Source: Flavobacterium sandaracinum
GTDB lineage: Bacteria > Bacteroidota > Bacteroidia > Flavobacteriales > Flavobacteriaceae
Direction of reading: 5' to 3'
Length of the DNA stretch: 64,000 nt
Assembly: GCF_004349135.1 (NCBI RefSeq)
Contig: NZ_SMFN01000012.1
Coordinates: 61,103 to 125,102 of the forward strand
Position numbers and translations under genes: made by a program. Shown here one piece after another: positions 34,582 to 43,409 of the stretch; positions within the stretch are counted from its first letter, which is position 1, and every line of letters starts with the position of its first letter. The notes below the pieces were generated by a model. That model was not told the DNA's origin. It did no database searches and saw nothing but the letters and a program-made list of their open reading frames with translations.

Positions 34582-36360
34582 TTATTTTTTCTCTGATTTT
34601 TCCATTTTAGCTTTCAATGCTGCTAAAACATCATTGTTGTCTCCTAAAGTTGCAGCTGGTGCATTTGTAGATGATGCAGATGAAGTATTTTCAGTTGCAG
34701 TTTTCACATTTTTCTCTTCTTCTTCACGGAAGATAGCAGTGTGAGAGGCAACTACTCTTTTGAATTCTTTATTAAATTCGATTACTTTGAAATCAGCTGA
34801 TTCTCCTTTTTTCAATTTCTTACCGTCTTCTTTTTCAAGGTGACGAGTAGGAATGAAAGCAACGATATCATCTCCGAATTCTACAGTAGCTCCTTTGTCA
34901 ACGATTTCAGAAATTTCACCGTTGTGGATCGTTCCTACAGCGAAAGAACCTTCATACTGATCCCAAGGATTAGCAGTAGTTTGTTTGTGACCTAAAGATA
35001 ATTTACGTCCATCAACATCTAATTCTAATACTACTACGTCTAATTTTTCACCAACATTTACAAATTCAGATGGATGTTTGATTTTCTTAGTCCAAGATAA
35101 GTCAGAGATGTAAATTAATCCATCAATTCCTTCTTCTAATTCTACGAAAATACCAAAGTTTGTAAAGTTTCTAACGATACCTGAATGTTTAGAACCTACA
35201 GGATATTTAGAAGTGATATCAGTCCAAGGATCTTGAGACAATTGTTTGATACCTAATGACATTTTACGGTCATCTCTATCTAAAGTTAAGATAACTGCTT
35301 CAACAACATCACCTACTTTTACGAAATCTTGAGCAGAACGTAAATGAGTAGACCAAGACATTTCAGAAACGTGTATTAAACCTTCAACACCTTCAGCAAC
35401 TTCGATGAAAGCACCGTAATCAGCGATTACAACTACTTTACCTTTTACTTTGTCTCCAATAGCTAATTTAGCATCTAGAGCATCCCAAGGGTGAGCGTTT
35501 AATTGTTTCAATCCTAATTGAATTCTTGTTTTCTCATCATCGAAATCAAGGATTACAACATTTAATTTTTGATCTAATTCAAGAACTTCAGATGGGTGGT
35601 TGATTCTAGACCAAGAAAGGTCAGTAATGTGAATCAATCCATCAACTCCACCTAAGTCAATAAAGACACCATAAGAAGTAATGTTTTTAACAACACCTTC
35701 TAATACTTGTCCTTTTTGTAATTGACCGATGATTTCTTTTTTCTGGATTTCGATATCCGCTTCAATAAGCGCTTTATGCGATACAACAACATTTTTGAAT
35801 TCGTGGTTGATTTTCACAACTTTAAATTCCATCATTTTGTTTACATATACATCGTAATCTCTAATTGGCTTAACATCAATTTGAGATCCTGGTAAGAAAG
35901 CTTCAATTCCGAAAACGTCCACAATCATACCACCTTTAGTTCTGCATTTTACAAAACCATTAACGATTTCTCCTGTTTCGTTAGCCGAAATAACTCTATC
36001 CCATGATTTGATAGTACGTGCTTTTCTGTGAGATAATACTAATTGACCCGTTTTGTCCTCACGGATGTCAATTAATACTTCAACAGTATCACCTACTTTT
36101 AAGTTTGGGTTGTAACGGAATTCGTTCAATGAAATAACACCTTCCGATTTTGCGTTGATATCAACGATAACGTCTCTATCTGTAATTCTAACAACTGTAC
36201 CATCAACCACTTCTTCTTGATCTGTAGCGATAAATGTTTTTGAAACTAGTTCTTCGAATTCTAATAAGTTTTTCTCATCAACAGCATCAATACCTTCTTC
36301 GAAATTGTGCCAGTTAAAATTTGCTAAAAACTCTTCTTGTGATTTTACTTGTTCAGACAT
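34582..36360 (-). CDS. rpsA: 30S ribosomal protein S1
   Basis: A 592-residue S1, the mRNA-binding ribosomal protein, which unfolds mRNA at the small subunit. The open frame reaches 36468, but the true start is 36360 (MSEQVKSQEEF), since the promoter lies at 36480-36509 and the upstream frame has no S1 character. Six S1 OB domains follow in order: GTVVRITDRDVIVDI, GFVKCRTKGGMIVDVF, GVVKNITSYGVFIDLGGV, GKVVVIADYGAFIEVAEGV, GIVRNFTNFGIFVELEEGI and GEISEIVDKGATVEFGDD, with the usual LIHITDLSW / HVSEMSW repeats. The tail is acidic and rich in Lys, Asn and Ala. Bacteroidota rarely use Shine-Dalgarno, so S1 is especially important here. Confidence 0.97.
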   Translation of the reverse strand: MSEQVKSQEEFLANFNWHNFEEGIDAVDEKNLLEFEELVSKTFIATDQEEVVDGTVVRITDRDVIVDINAKSEGVISLNEFRYNPNLKVGDTVEVLIDIREDKTGQLVLSHRKARTIKSWDRVISANETGEIVNGFVKCRTKGGMIVDVFGIEAFLPGSQIDVKPIRDYDVYVNKMMEFKVVKINHEFKNVVVSHKALIEADIEIQKKEIIGQLQKGQVLEGVVKNITSYGVFIDLGGVDGLIHITDLSWSRINHPSEVLELDQKLNVVILDFDDEKTRIQLGLKQLNAHPWDALDAKLAIGDKVKGKVVVIADYGAFIEVAEGVEGLIHVSEMSWSTHLRSAQDFVKVGDVVEAVILTLDRDDRKMSLGIKQLSQDPWTDITSKYPVGSKHSGIVRNFTNFGIFVELEEGIDGLIYISDLSWTKKIKHPSEFVNVGEKLDVVVLELDVDGRKLSLGHKQTTANPWDQYEGSFAVGTIHNGEISEIVDKGATVEFGDDIVAFIPTRHLEKEDGKKLKKGESADFKVIEFNKEFKRVVASHTAIFREEEEKNVKTATENTSSASSTNAPAATLGDNNDVLAALKAKMEKSEKK

Positions 36361-36479
36361 GCTGATTAAAAATTTGTATTCTGTATTCTCTCGAGTTTCT
36401 TGATGTGTTAGAAAACAGCAGAAGTTGTTTGTATAATTAATTGAACCCCAAAGGAAACTCTTATTCACCTAAAGGACTG

Positions 36480-36509
36480 CAAAAGTAACACAATTATCTT
36501 AAATAGCAA
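36480..36509 (-). promoter_or_regulatory. rpsA promoter (TTG-N19-TACTTTTG)
   Basis: The minus strand has TTG (complement of 36507-36509), exactly 19 bases, then TACTTTTG (complement of 36480-36487). Transcription should start near 36473, giving a leader of about 113 bases in which S1 autoregulation could act. Confidence 0.75.
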
Positions 36510-36569
36510 AATATTTATAGTATGATAATACGTTGATTATTAGGAGCAGACATTTTGCGATTTTCAAGA

Positions 36570-36635
36570 CCTCTTTTCCCGCTTTCCGCTGTATCCACGC
36601 CCAAAAGCGTGGGATGCCGCTTCACTCGGGGCTAT
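36570..36635 (-). ncRNA. Structured RNA element, copy 3 (Flavo-1-like?)
   Basis: On the minus strand it begins TAGCCCCGAGTGAAGCGG (from 36634) and ends AGCGGAAAGCGGGAAAAGAG. ATCCCACGC / GCGTGGAT (36593-36615) forms the hairpin, again with one bulged C in the 5' arm, and CCCG pairs with CGGG. It lies 60 bases upstream of the rpsA promoter and so outside the rpsA leader. Copies 2 and 3 point towards rpsA from either side. Confidence 0.7.
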
Positions 36636-36659
36636 TATACTTCAATTGGTTTTTCAACA

Positions 36660-36696
36660 CAAAAAAACCCGATACCTATTTTTCAGTTATCGGGTT
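36660..36696 (-). terminator. Terminator of the MFS nucleoside-permease-like gene
   Basis: AACCCGATA (36666-36674) pairs with TATCGGGTT (36688-36696); on the minus strand it is followed by seven T, 23 bases past the stop at 36719. Confidence 0.88.
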
Positions 36697-36718
36697 CTAT
36701 TTATTTTCCTGTCACTTT

Positions 36719-38095
36719 TTAATGACTTATATTTTCAACATCCAAAGGATTGTGTTTGTGTTTGAACAGTACCGCAAAGGCTACTGCAATCACCAACGCA
36801 TAAATTGCAAAAGCCAGCCAAATTGTATGCCAGTCTTTCATTAAAATTACTTTGCTGAACAATCCATCAGCTCCTATCGTATTCCCTTGACCAGAAACAA
36901 ATTCTAACATTTTTGAATTTGTCGTTTCTGTTTCCAGAAAACCAGCTAAATCTGTAGTGTTACTAAATGATTTAGTGAAATATTTATCAATTGCCCATCC
37001 TGAAGTAAAACTCCCTAAAACGGCACCAAAACCATTGGTCATCATCATAAACAAACCTTGCGCCGAAGAACGATTTTTTGAATCTGTATTCGTTTCTACA
37101 AATAATGATCCAGAGATATTAAAGAAATCAAATGCCATTCCGTACACCACACAAGACATAATAATCATCCACAATCCGCTTGTTGGATTTCCGTAAGCAA
37201 ATAATCCAAAACGCAATACCCAAGCCAGCATACTAATCAACATCACTTGTTTGATACCAAAACGTCTTAAAAAAAAAGGAATCGCAAGAATAAACAAAGT
37301 CTCAGAAATTTGAGAAATGGACATGATAATGGTTGAATATTCCACTACGAAAGAATCTGCATATTTTGGAAAATGTTTAAATTCATCCAAGAAAACATCT
37401 CCGTATGCATTTGTTAATTGTAGCGCCCCTCCTAAAAACATAGAGAAAACAAAAAATAAAGCCATTTTATAATCGGCGAATAACTTGAAAGACTCTAATC
37501 CTAATGTTTCCATTAGCGACGCATTTTCCTTTGATAAACGTTGTGGCTTACATTCTGGTAAAGAAAAAGAATAAATTCCCAATACCACAGCGGCTAAACC
37601 TGCTATGTAAAACTGATATTCTGTTGCTTTATTTCCCGTTAAATTAGTAATCCACATGGCTACAATAAAACCGATCGTTCCCCACACCCGAATAGGCGGA
37701 AAATTTTTGATTACATCTTTATTGTTTAATTTTAATGCGGTATATGATATAGAATTGCTCAAAGCAATCGTTGGCATATAAAAACACATGGCCAAAAGCA
37801 TAATGTAAATAAAAGTTTCAGGAGTGGATACTTGTGGAATGTAGAACAGAACCGCAGCATATAAAATATGAAGAATTCCATATAATTTCTCCGCATTTAC
37901 CCATCTGTCAGCGATAATTCCAGTAAGTGTAGGCATAAATAAGGAAGCAATTCCCATCGTTCCAAAAACTAATCCAAACTGAGTTCCTTCCCAATTCTTG
38001 GTGCCAAACCAATAATTTGCAATGGTAATCAACCAAGCTCCCCAAACAAAAAACTGAAGAAAGCTCATTATTACCAATCTATTTTTAATTCCCAT
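36719..38095 (-). CDS. MFS transporter, nucleoside permease (NupG/NHS-type)
   Basis: A 458-residue major facilitator with about twelve membrane spans. The opening MGIKNRLVIMSFLQFFVWGAW is the mark of the nucleoside:H+ symporter family (NupG/XapB), in which the FxxWGAW helix is typical; SLFMPTLTGIIADRWVNAEK is the loop 2-3 MFS motif. A roughly 35-residue extra segment (about 395-425, TKSFSNTTDLAGFLETETTN) lies between two C-terminal spans. It would import nucleosides by proton symport, though substrate proof is lacking. It is followed by a terminator and, in reverse, begins 80 bases from cmk, which is on the same strand upstream and concerns nucleotides too. Confidence 0.88.
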   Translation of the reverse strand: MGIKNRLVIMSFLQFFVWGAWLITIANYWFGTKNWEGTQFGLVFGTMGIASLFMPTLTGIIADRWVNAEKLYGILHILYAAVLFYIPQVSTPETFIYIMLLAMCFYMPTIALSNSISYTALKLNNKDVIKNFPPIRVWGTIGFIVAMWITNLTGNKATEYQFYIAGLAAVVLGIYSFSLPECKPQRLSKENASLMETLGLESFKLFADYKMALFFVFSMFLGGALQLTNAYGDVFLDEFKHFPKYADSFVVEYSTIIMSISQISETLFILAIPFFLRRFGIKQVMLISMLAWVLRFGLFAYGNPTSGLWMIIMSCVVYGMAFDFFNISGSLFVETNTDSKNRSSAQGLFMMMTNGFGAVLGSFTSGWAIDKYFTKSFSNTTDLAGFLETETTNSKMLEFVSGQGNTIGADGLFSKVILMKDWHTIWLAFAIYALVIAVAFAVLFKHKHNPLDVENISH

Positions 38096-38175
38096 GAGAT
38101 GAATTGTTTTTTATTTTTTTTTTAAAAAAATTAGCAAGGCGTAAATCTACTATTAAAAATGAAATCTGCAAATAA

Positions 38176-38871
38176 TTATATCGCTTTAGTAATTTCATTT
38201 ACCAATTCTAAAACAAGCTCAAATTGTTCCTCACGATTCAAATGGGAATTATCAATTTCAATCGCATCGTCTGCCATCACTAAAGGAGAATCCTCCCGAT
38301 GTGTATCAATGTGATCTCGCTCTTCAACATTTGCCAAAACTTCCTCAAATGTCACGGGGTCACCTTTTGCTACCAATTCATCATAACGCCTTTTTGCTCT
38401 TGTGGTTGCACTGGCGGTCATGAAAATTTTGAGCTCAGCATTGGGAAAAACGACCGTACCAATATCCCTTCCGTCCATAACAATTCCTTTGTCTTTTCCC
38501 ATTTCTTTCTGTTGTTCCACTAATTTGGCTCGAACTTCAGAAACTTCAGCTACTTTGCTGACAAAACTAGAAACTTCAATCGTTCTAATTTCGGTTTCAA
38601 CGTTCACATCATTTAAATACATTTCGCCAAAACCCAAAACTGAATTAAATTTGAAGTGCAATTTTATATTTGGCAAGCTGTTTATCAATGTTTGTATATC
38701 AAAATAATCCGCATTTATGTAGCCGTTTTGCATCGCAAAAAATGTCACGGCACGGTACATCGCTCCCGTATCTACATACACATATCCCAAATGATTGGCG
38801 AGTTGTTTTGCTAAAGTACTTTTTCCTGTAGAGGAAAAACCGTCAATGGCGATAGTAATTTTTTTATTCAA
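38176..38871 (-). CDS. cmk: (d)CMP kinase
   Basis: Phosphorylates CMP and dCMP with ATP to the diphosphates, needed for dCTP supply. 231 residues, with P-loop GFSSTGKSTLAKQL (11-24), the NMP-binding YVYVDTGAMYRAVTFFA and the LID/core region VMDGRDIGTVVFPNAELKIF (about 132-151) followed by ASATTRAKRRYDEL. Length and motifs are normal; residue S in GFSSTGKS in place of the usual P/G (GPSGAGK) is the flavobacterial variant. It lies 37 bases downstream of porQ on the same strand, an arrangement common in this phylum. Confidence 0.95.
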   Translation of the reverse strand: MNKKITIAIDGFSSTGKSTLAKQLANHLGYVYVDTGAMYRAVTFFAMQNGYINADYFDIQTLINSLPNIKLHFKFNSVLGFGEMYLNDVNVETEIRTIEVSSFVSKVAEVSEVRAKLVEQQKEMGKDKGIVMDGRDIGTVVFPNAELKIFMTASATTRAKRRYDELVAKGDPVTFEEVLANVEERDHIDTHREDSPLVMADDAIEIDNSHLNREEQFELVLELVNEITKAI

Positions 38872-38908
38872 AATATAAAATTTAAAGTTCTTTTTTATGT
38901 CAAAATTT

Positions 38909-39928
38909 TTACTGGAAATTAATCGTCAGTCCAAATAAGCTTGTATTTCCAGCTAATGTATATCTGGAATACGAATAATTGAATTTCAGTTTGTTTAATT
39001 TGAGTCCGAAACCCAATGAAACTCCGGAAAAATTGCGCTGCTCTTCTAACCGTAATTCCTCTGCTCTTCTAAAATTATATCCCAATCGCAAATTGAATGC
39101 TTTTTTAGGAAAGAGTTCAACGCCTACAATCACATGTCGCAGTGCGTTATTTACAAATGATACTTTTTCTTCGGTCGATTCCCCATTAAAGGAGGATGAT
39201 CCTCTTACTGGATTTGAAAAAGCGATATTCCATTGCTGTAAATTTTCTAAAGTAAGATGCCACCGAATAGGAACGTTTTCTAATTCTTGCGAAACTCCAG
39301 CAATAATTTCGATTGGTAGTTTTTCACGAACACCATTATAAGTTGAAAACTGAGTTCCAATATTTCGAATTGCCAACGCCCAGTTTACATCGTTTTTTTC
39401 ATCAATAAACAAAGCGCCAATGTCTAAAGCTCCGCCAAAAGAATGATAGCTTTCCAAACTGGAAGAAATCAGTTTTGCACTCGCTCCTATATGAATATCA
39501 GTGTAAGGAATATTGTAAGCATATCCTAATGACAGCGCTATTTCGCTTCCTGTAAATGCAGATGTAGGCTGACCATTTTCATCAAAACCTTCAAAATTAC
39601 CGTAGTTTACATAATTTACACCAGCCTGAAAAGTTTGCAAATGGCGGTCATAAGTATACGCATATGAAGCAGTTCCATATGTAACTTCCCCAAAATAACT
39701 TCCATAATTCAAAGCCAGATGGTTGTCCATTTCTGCGTTTATGGTTGCGGGATTAAAATGAGCTTGATTGACATCATCATCATAGATTGTAATTACTTTT
39801 CCTCCCAAGGCTGCCTGTCGAGGCGAAGTGACTAAATTCAAAAACTGATAGGTATACTTTCCTCCTATTTGACTGTAAGAAACAGCACAAATAATCAGGA
39901 AACAGTATAGTAGAAGTTTTTTTAACAT
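38909..39928 (-). CDS. porQ: Type IX secretion system protein PorQ
   Basis: The 339-residue protein has a signal peptide (MLKKLLLYCFLIICAVSYSQ) and then a beta-rich outer-membrane domain of the FadL/PorV-like 14-strand type; the N-terminus GGKYTYQFLNLVTSPRQAAL followed by QAHFNPA is characteristic of PorQ. PorQ is part of the attachment complex of the type IX secretion system, together with PorU, PorV and PorZ, which delivers CTD proteins to the surface in gliding and pathogenic Bacteroidota. It is located between lon and cmk. The strain thus has at least one T9SS component; the rest lie elsewhere. Confidence 0.92.
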   Translation of the reverse strand: MLKKLLLYCFLIICAVSYSQIGGKYTYQFLNLVTSPRQAALGGKVITIYDDDVNQAHFNPATINAEMDNHLALNYGSYFGEVTYGTASYAYTYDRHLQTFQAGVNYVNYGNFEGFDENGQPTSAFTGSEIALSLGYAYNIPYTDIHIGASAKLISSSLESYHSFGGALDIGALFIDEKNDVNWALAIRNIGTQFSTYNGVREKLPIEIIAGVSQELENVPIRWHLTLENLQQWNIAFSNPVRGSSSFNGESTEEKVSFVNNALRHVIVGVELFPKKAFNLRLGYNFRRAEELRLEEQRNFSGVSLGFGLKLNKLKFNYSYSRYTLAGNTSLFGLTINFQ

Positions 39929-40023
39929 GCTTTAAATTGCAGTTGGTGTAAAATAAAAACGCAACTGCGAAGATAAAATTATAAATACAATAAATGGCAA
40001 CTTTGAAACTCGTAATTGCAAAT

Positions 40024-40070
40024 AAAAAATCCAAATTCCATCTCTTGAAAATCAAGTTTTGAAATTTGGA
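40024..40070 (-). terminator. Probable terminator of lon
   Basis: TCCAAATT (40030-40037) pairs with the AATTTGGA near 40070, enclosing CTTGAAAATCAAG (40044-40056), an inner hairpin. The minus strand continues with TTTTTTA. It lies 28 bases past the lon stop at 40098. Confidence 0.75.
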
Positions 40071-40097
40071 CTATTATGATTTAGAAGTTGTAATTTA

Positions 40098-42548
40098 TTA
40101 CAAATCCTTAGCGTTTTTTACTTTCTGATCGGTTAAAGCAAATTTTAATACTTCGCTCATTTCCTTCACATAATGAAAAGAAAGTCCTTCTAGATACTCT
40201 GGTTTTATTTCATCAATATCACTCTTATTTTCATGACACAGAATAATTTCTTTAATATTCGCTCTTTTGGCTGCCAATATTTTTTCTTTGATTCCGCCTA
40301 CTGGCAACACTTTTCCACGCAACGTGATTTCTCCTGTCATCGCTAAGTTTTTCTTGACACGTTTTTGTGTAAACAATGAAACTAAAGACGTCAACATCGC
40401 AATACCAGCACTTGGACCGTCTTTTGGAGTAGCTCCCTCCGGAACGTGCAAGTGAATATTATATTTAGAAAGAATTTCTGAATCCAATCCTAAAAGTTTT
40501 GCATTGGCTTTAATATATTCTAAAGCGATGGTAGCCGATTCTTTCATGACTGTACCTAAATTTCCGGTAATAGTCATAATTCCTTTTCCAGGAGAAAGCA
40601 ACGATTCGATAAATAGAATATCACCACCAACAGAAGTCCAAGCCAAACCAGTTACCACACCGGCAACATCATTGTTCTCGTATTTGTCTCTTTCTAATCT
40701 TGGAACACCAAGCGTTTTTATAATATCTTCGTCCGTAACTTTTTTGTTATATTCTTCTTCCATCGCAACTGATTTAGCTGCATTACGGATTACTTGAGCA
40801 ATTTTAGCTTCCAAACCACGAACACCAGATTCACGGGTATATCCTTCAACAATTTTTTCTAATTGTTTTTTTCCAATGGTTAAATGTTTGGTCGTTAAAC
40901 CATGTTCTTTCAATTGTCTTGGAAACAAATGCTGACGCGCAATTTCTACCTTTTCTTCAATGGTGTAACCTGACATTTTGATGATTTCCATTCGGTCTTT
41001 CAACGCAGGTTGAATTGCACCCATATTATTAGAAGTCGCAATAAACATCACTTTAGATAAATCATATCCCATTTCAAGGAAATTATCATAAAAAGAATTG
41101 TTTTGTTCCGGATCTAAAACTTCCAATAATGCCGATGAAGGATCACCTTGATTACTGTTTGATAATTTGTCGATTTCATCCAAAACAAAAACTGGATTTG
41201 ATGTTCCTGCTTTTTTCAAACTTTGAATAATACGCCCCGGCATAGCACCAATATAGGTTTTTCTGTGTCCACGAATCTCTGATTCATCGCGCAAACCACC
41301 TAATGAAATACGCACATATTCTCTACCTAAAGCCTCTGCAATAGAACGACCAATAGAAGTTTTACCAACTCCAGGAGGTCCTGTCAAGCAAATAATAGGC
41401 GATTTCATATCATTACGCAATTTTAAAACTGCCAAATGTTCAATCATTCTTTTCTTCACATCTTCAAGCCCAAAATGATCTCTATCTAATATTTTTTGAG
41501 CACGTTTCAAGTCAAAAATATCTTTAGAATACTCGTTCCAAGGCAATTCTAAGAACAACTCTAAATAGTTTCTTTGAATTCCAAAATCAGGCGCTTGCGG
41601 ATTCATACGACGCATTTTTGACAATTCTTTATCAAAATGCTTTTTAGTTTTCTCATCCCATTTCTTGGTTAGAGACTTCTGTACCATTTCCTCTATTTCC
41701 TCTTCTTGAGAAACACCACCCAGCTCTTCTTGAATGGTTTTCATCTGCTGGTGCAGGAAATATTCTCGTTGTTGTTGGTCTAAATCAAAACGAACTTTAG
41801 ATTGAATATCATTTTTCAATTCGAGTTTTTGCAACTCAATATTCATATAACGCAACGTCTCTAAAGCTCTCTCTTTTAATTCATTAATCGCTAGTAAATC
41901 TTGTTTCTCTTTAACTGATAAATTCATGTTTGAAGTAACAAAATTGATCAAGAAAGATTGACTTTCGATATTTTTGATAGCAAAGGTTGCTTCGCTAGGA
42001 ATGTTTGGACTTTCTTTGATAATTTGAATCGCTAATTCTTTCACGGAATCCAGAATAGCTACAAACTCGGTATCATTTTTTTTCGGTCGCTTTTCAGGAA
42101 CCTCTTTGATTTTTGCAGTTAAATATGGAGATTCTTCAACGATATCGTCAATTTCGAAACGCTTTTTACCTTGAAGAATTACAGTAATATTGCCATCAGG
42201 CATTTTTAGCACACGTAAAATTCGAGCAACAGTACCTATTTTATGAATATCATCTTTCGTTGGATCTTCATCTTCCTCGTTGATTTGAGCAACGACACCA
42301 ATTGTTTTTCCAGCTGCATTGGCGTCATTAATCAATTTGATTGATTTATCACGTCCTGCAGTAATTGGTATTACAACTCCAGGAAATAAAACCATATTTC
42401 GCAATGGCAAGATCGCTAATAATTCAGGTAATGCCTCATTATTCATTTCCTCCTCATCCTCGGGAGTCAAAAGTGGAATTAAATCTGCTTCCGAATCAAA
42501 TTCCTGAAGTGACAGATTGTCAATAGTAAGTATTTTATGATTTGACAT
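40098..42548 (-). CDS. lon: ATP-dependent endopeptidase La (Lon)
   Basis: An 816-residue Lon protease, degrading misfolded and regulatory proteins. The N-terminal LAN substrate-binding domain is at about 40-245 (LPLRNMVLFPGVVIPI), the AAA+ module has Walker A GPPGVGKT (390-397), FVLDEID as Walker B and sensor-1 ATSNN, and the protease domain ends with the Ser713 in DGPSAG and Lys756 in GGIKEK, the catalytic dyad (43 residues apart as in E. coli). The first 40 residues are a short polar extension common in Bacteroidota. It is a single gene; a -7 box is found upstream. Confidence 0.97.
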   Translation of the reverse strand: MSNHKILTIDNLSLQEFDSEADLIPLLTPEDEEEMNNEALPELLAILPLRNMVLFPGVVIPITAGRDKSIKLINDANAAGKTIGVVAQINEEDEDPTKDDIHKIGTVARILRVLKMPDGNITVILQGKKRFEIDDIVEESPYLTAKIKEVPEKRPKKNDTEFVAILDSVKELAIQIIKESPNIPSEATFAIKNIESQSFLINFVTSNMNLSVKEKQDLLAINELKERALETLRYMNIELQKLELKNDIQSKVRFDLDQQQREYFLHQQMKTIQEELGGVSQEEEIEEMVQKSLTKKWDEKTKKHFDKELSKMRRMNPQAPDFGIQRNYLELFLELPWNEYSKDIFDLKRAQKILDRDHFGLEDVKKRMIEHLAVLKLRNDMKSPIICLTGPPGVGKTSIGRSIAEALGREYVRISLGGLRDESEIRGHRKTYIGAMPGRIIQSLKKAGTSNPVFVLDEIDKLSNSNQGDPSSALLEVLDPEQNNSFYDNFLEMGYDLSKVMFIATSNNMGAIQPALKDRMEIIKMSGYTIEEKVEIARQHLFPRQLKEHGLTTKHLTIGKKQLEKIVEGYTRESGVRGLEAKIAQVIRNAAKSVAMEEEYNKKVTDEDIIKTLGVPRLERDKYENNDVAGVVTGLAWTSVGGDILFIESLLSPGKGIMTITGNLGTVMKESATIALEYIKANAKLLGLDSEILSKYNIHLHVPEGATPKDGPSAGIAMLTSLVSLFTQKRVKKNLAMTGEITLRGKVLPVGGIKEKILAAKRANIKEIILCHENKSDIDEIKPEYLEGLSFHYVKEMSEVLKFALTDQKVKNAKDL

Positions 42549-42592
42549 ATATTATTTAAGTCTTTTTGTCATTAAAAAAATTATTCTTGAAG

Positions 42593-42600
42593 CAAATATA
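42593..42600 (-). promoter_or_regulatory. -7 promoter element of lon
   Basis: Minus-strand TATATTTG, 45 bases before the lon ATG at 42548. No TTG at ideal spacing; heat-shock type elements were not recognised. Confidence 0.45.
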
Positions 42601-42810
42601 AGGTTTCAAAATAGTCTTTTAATATAAAAGCATTGTTTAATCCTCAAAATTTGCATGACGGTAAAAGAGTCAATCTTTGTGCCAAAACAAACTATCTTTA
42701 ACCAATTTTTAATCAGAAAGTAAAAATACAGGCTATTAAAACAGCTACAAATTAATAACTCAGGAACAATAAAATGAAAATTTTAGTTTTATTTTTATAA
42801 AAATGTAACA

Positions 42811-42858
42811 ATGAAAAAAATAACAAGTCTTTATACTAAATTACAAGCAGCTGTTTGA
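42811..42858 (+). CDS. Possible leader peptide ahead of the ECF sigma factor
   Basis: An ATG-started 15-codon frame, MKKITSLYTKLQAAV, whose TGA stop (42856-42858) overlaps the TTG start codon of the sigma factor (42855-42857). The overlap by two bases would allow the ribosome to reinitiate on TTG after terminating. The gene is too short for an ORF finder. Translation is unproven; alternatively this is the start of a longer sigma-factor N-terminus after a single-base indel. Confidence 0.4.
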   Translation: MKKITSLYTKLQAAV

Positions 42859-43409
42859 ATGTAAACCAATACAATATAGAAGAATTGATTTTGCTCTGCA
42901 AGCAAAAAAATCAAAAAGCACAATGCGAAATTTACAATCGCTATGCAAAAGCCATGTATAATGTCTCGCATAGAATTGTAAAAGACAGCCATTTTGCTGA
43001 GGATGTGATGCAGGAGAGTTTCTTGAAAGCATTCAGTCGTATAGAAGATTATAAACAAGAAGTAGCTTTTGGCGCTTGGCTAAAACGAATTGTGGTGAAT
43101 TGCAGTATTGATTTTTACAAGAAAAACAATCAATTTAAATTGGAGGATTTTGATACAACATTGTATAAAATTGAGGAAAAGGAATCCACTTTAACTGATA
43201 GTACACATTTCAATGAGTTAAAAGTAAAACAGATTTTAGAGGTTATCAACTCTTTGAAATACAATTACCGAATGGTTTTAACGCTATTTTACATAGAAGG
43301 ATACGACCAGGAAGAAATTAGCGAAATTTTGAACATTAGTTATGCCAATTGCAGAACTACATTAAGCAGAGCCAAGGATTGTTTGCGAAAAAAACTAGAG
43401 GAAATATGA
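42855..43409 (+). CDS. RNA polymerase ECF-type sigma factor
   Basis: 184 residues with sigma-70 region 2 (YAKAMYNVSHRIVKDSHFAE, then GAWLKRIVVNCSIDFYKKN, about 30-95) and region 4 helix-turn-helix (EEISEILNISYANCRTTLSR, about 155-174). Region 3 is absent, hence the ECF class. The start is TTG at 42855: no ATG is available before residue 34, and the frame upstream is closed by TAA at 42837-42839. The TTG overlaps the stop of a 15-codon upstream frame. The gene ends in ATGA, shared with the next gene's start. It should drive this and other envelope-stress genes; the partner membrane protein is immediately downstream. Confidence 0.92.
   Translation: MNVNQYNIEELILLCKQKNQKAQCEIYNRYAKAMYNVSHRIVKDSHFAEDVMQESFLKAFSRIEDYKQEVAFGAWLKRIVVNCSIDFYKKNNQFKLEDFDTTLYKIEEKESTLTDSTHFNELKVKQILEVINSLKYNYRMVLTLFYIEGYDQEEISEILNISYANCRTTLSRAKDCLRKKLEEI

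Noticed and set aside
36361..36468. 36-residue N-terminal extension of rpsA
   Set aside because: The region lies just downstream of the promoter in the untranslated leader; the normal S1 start is at 36360.
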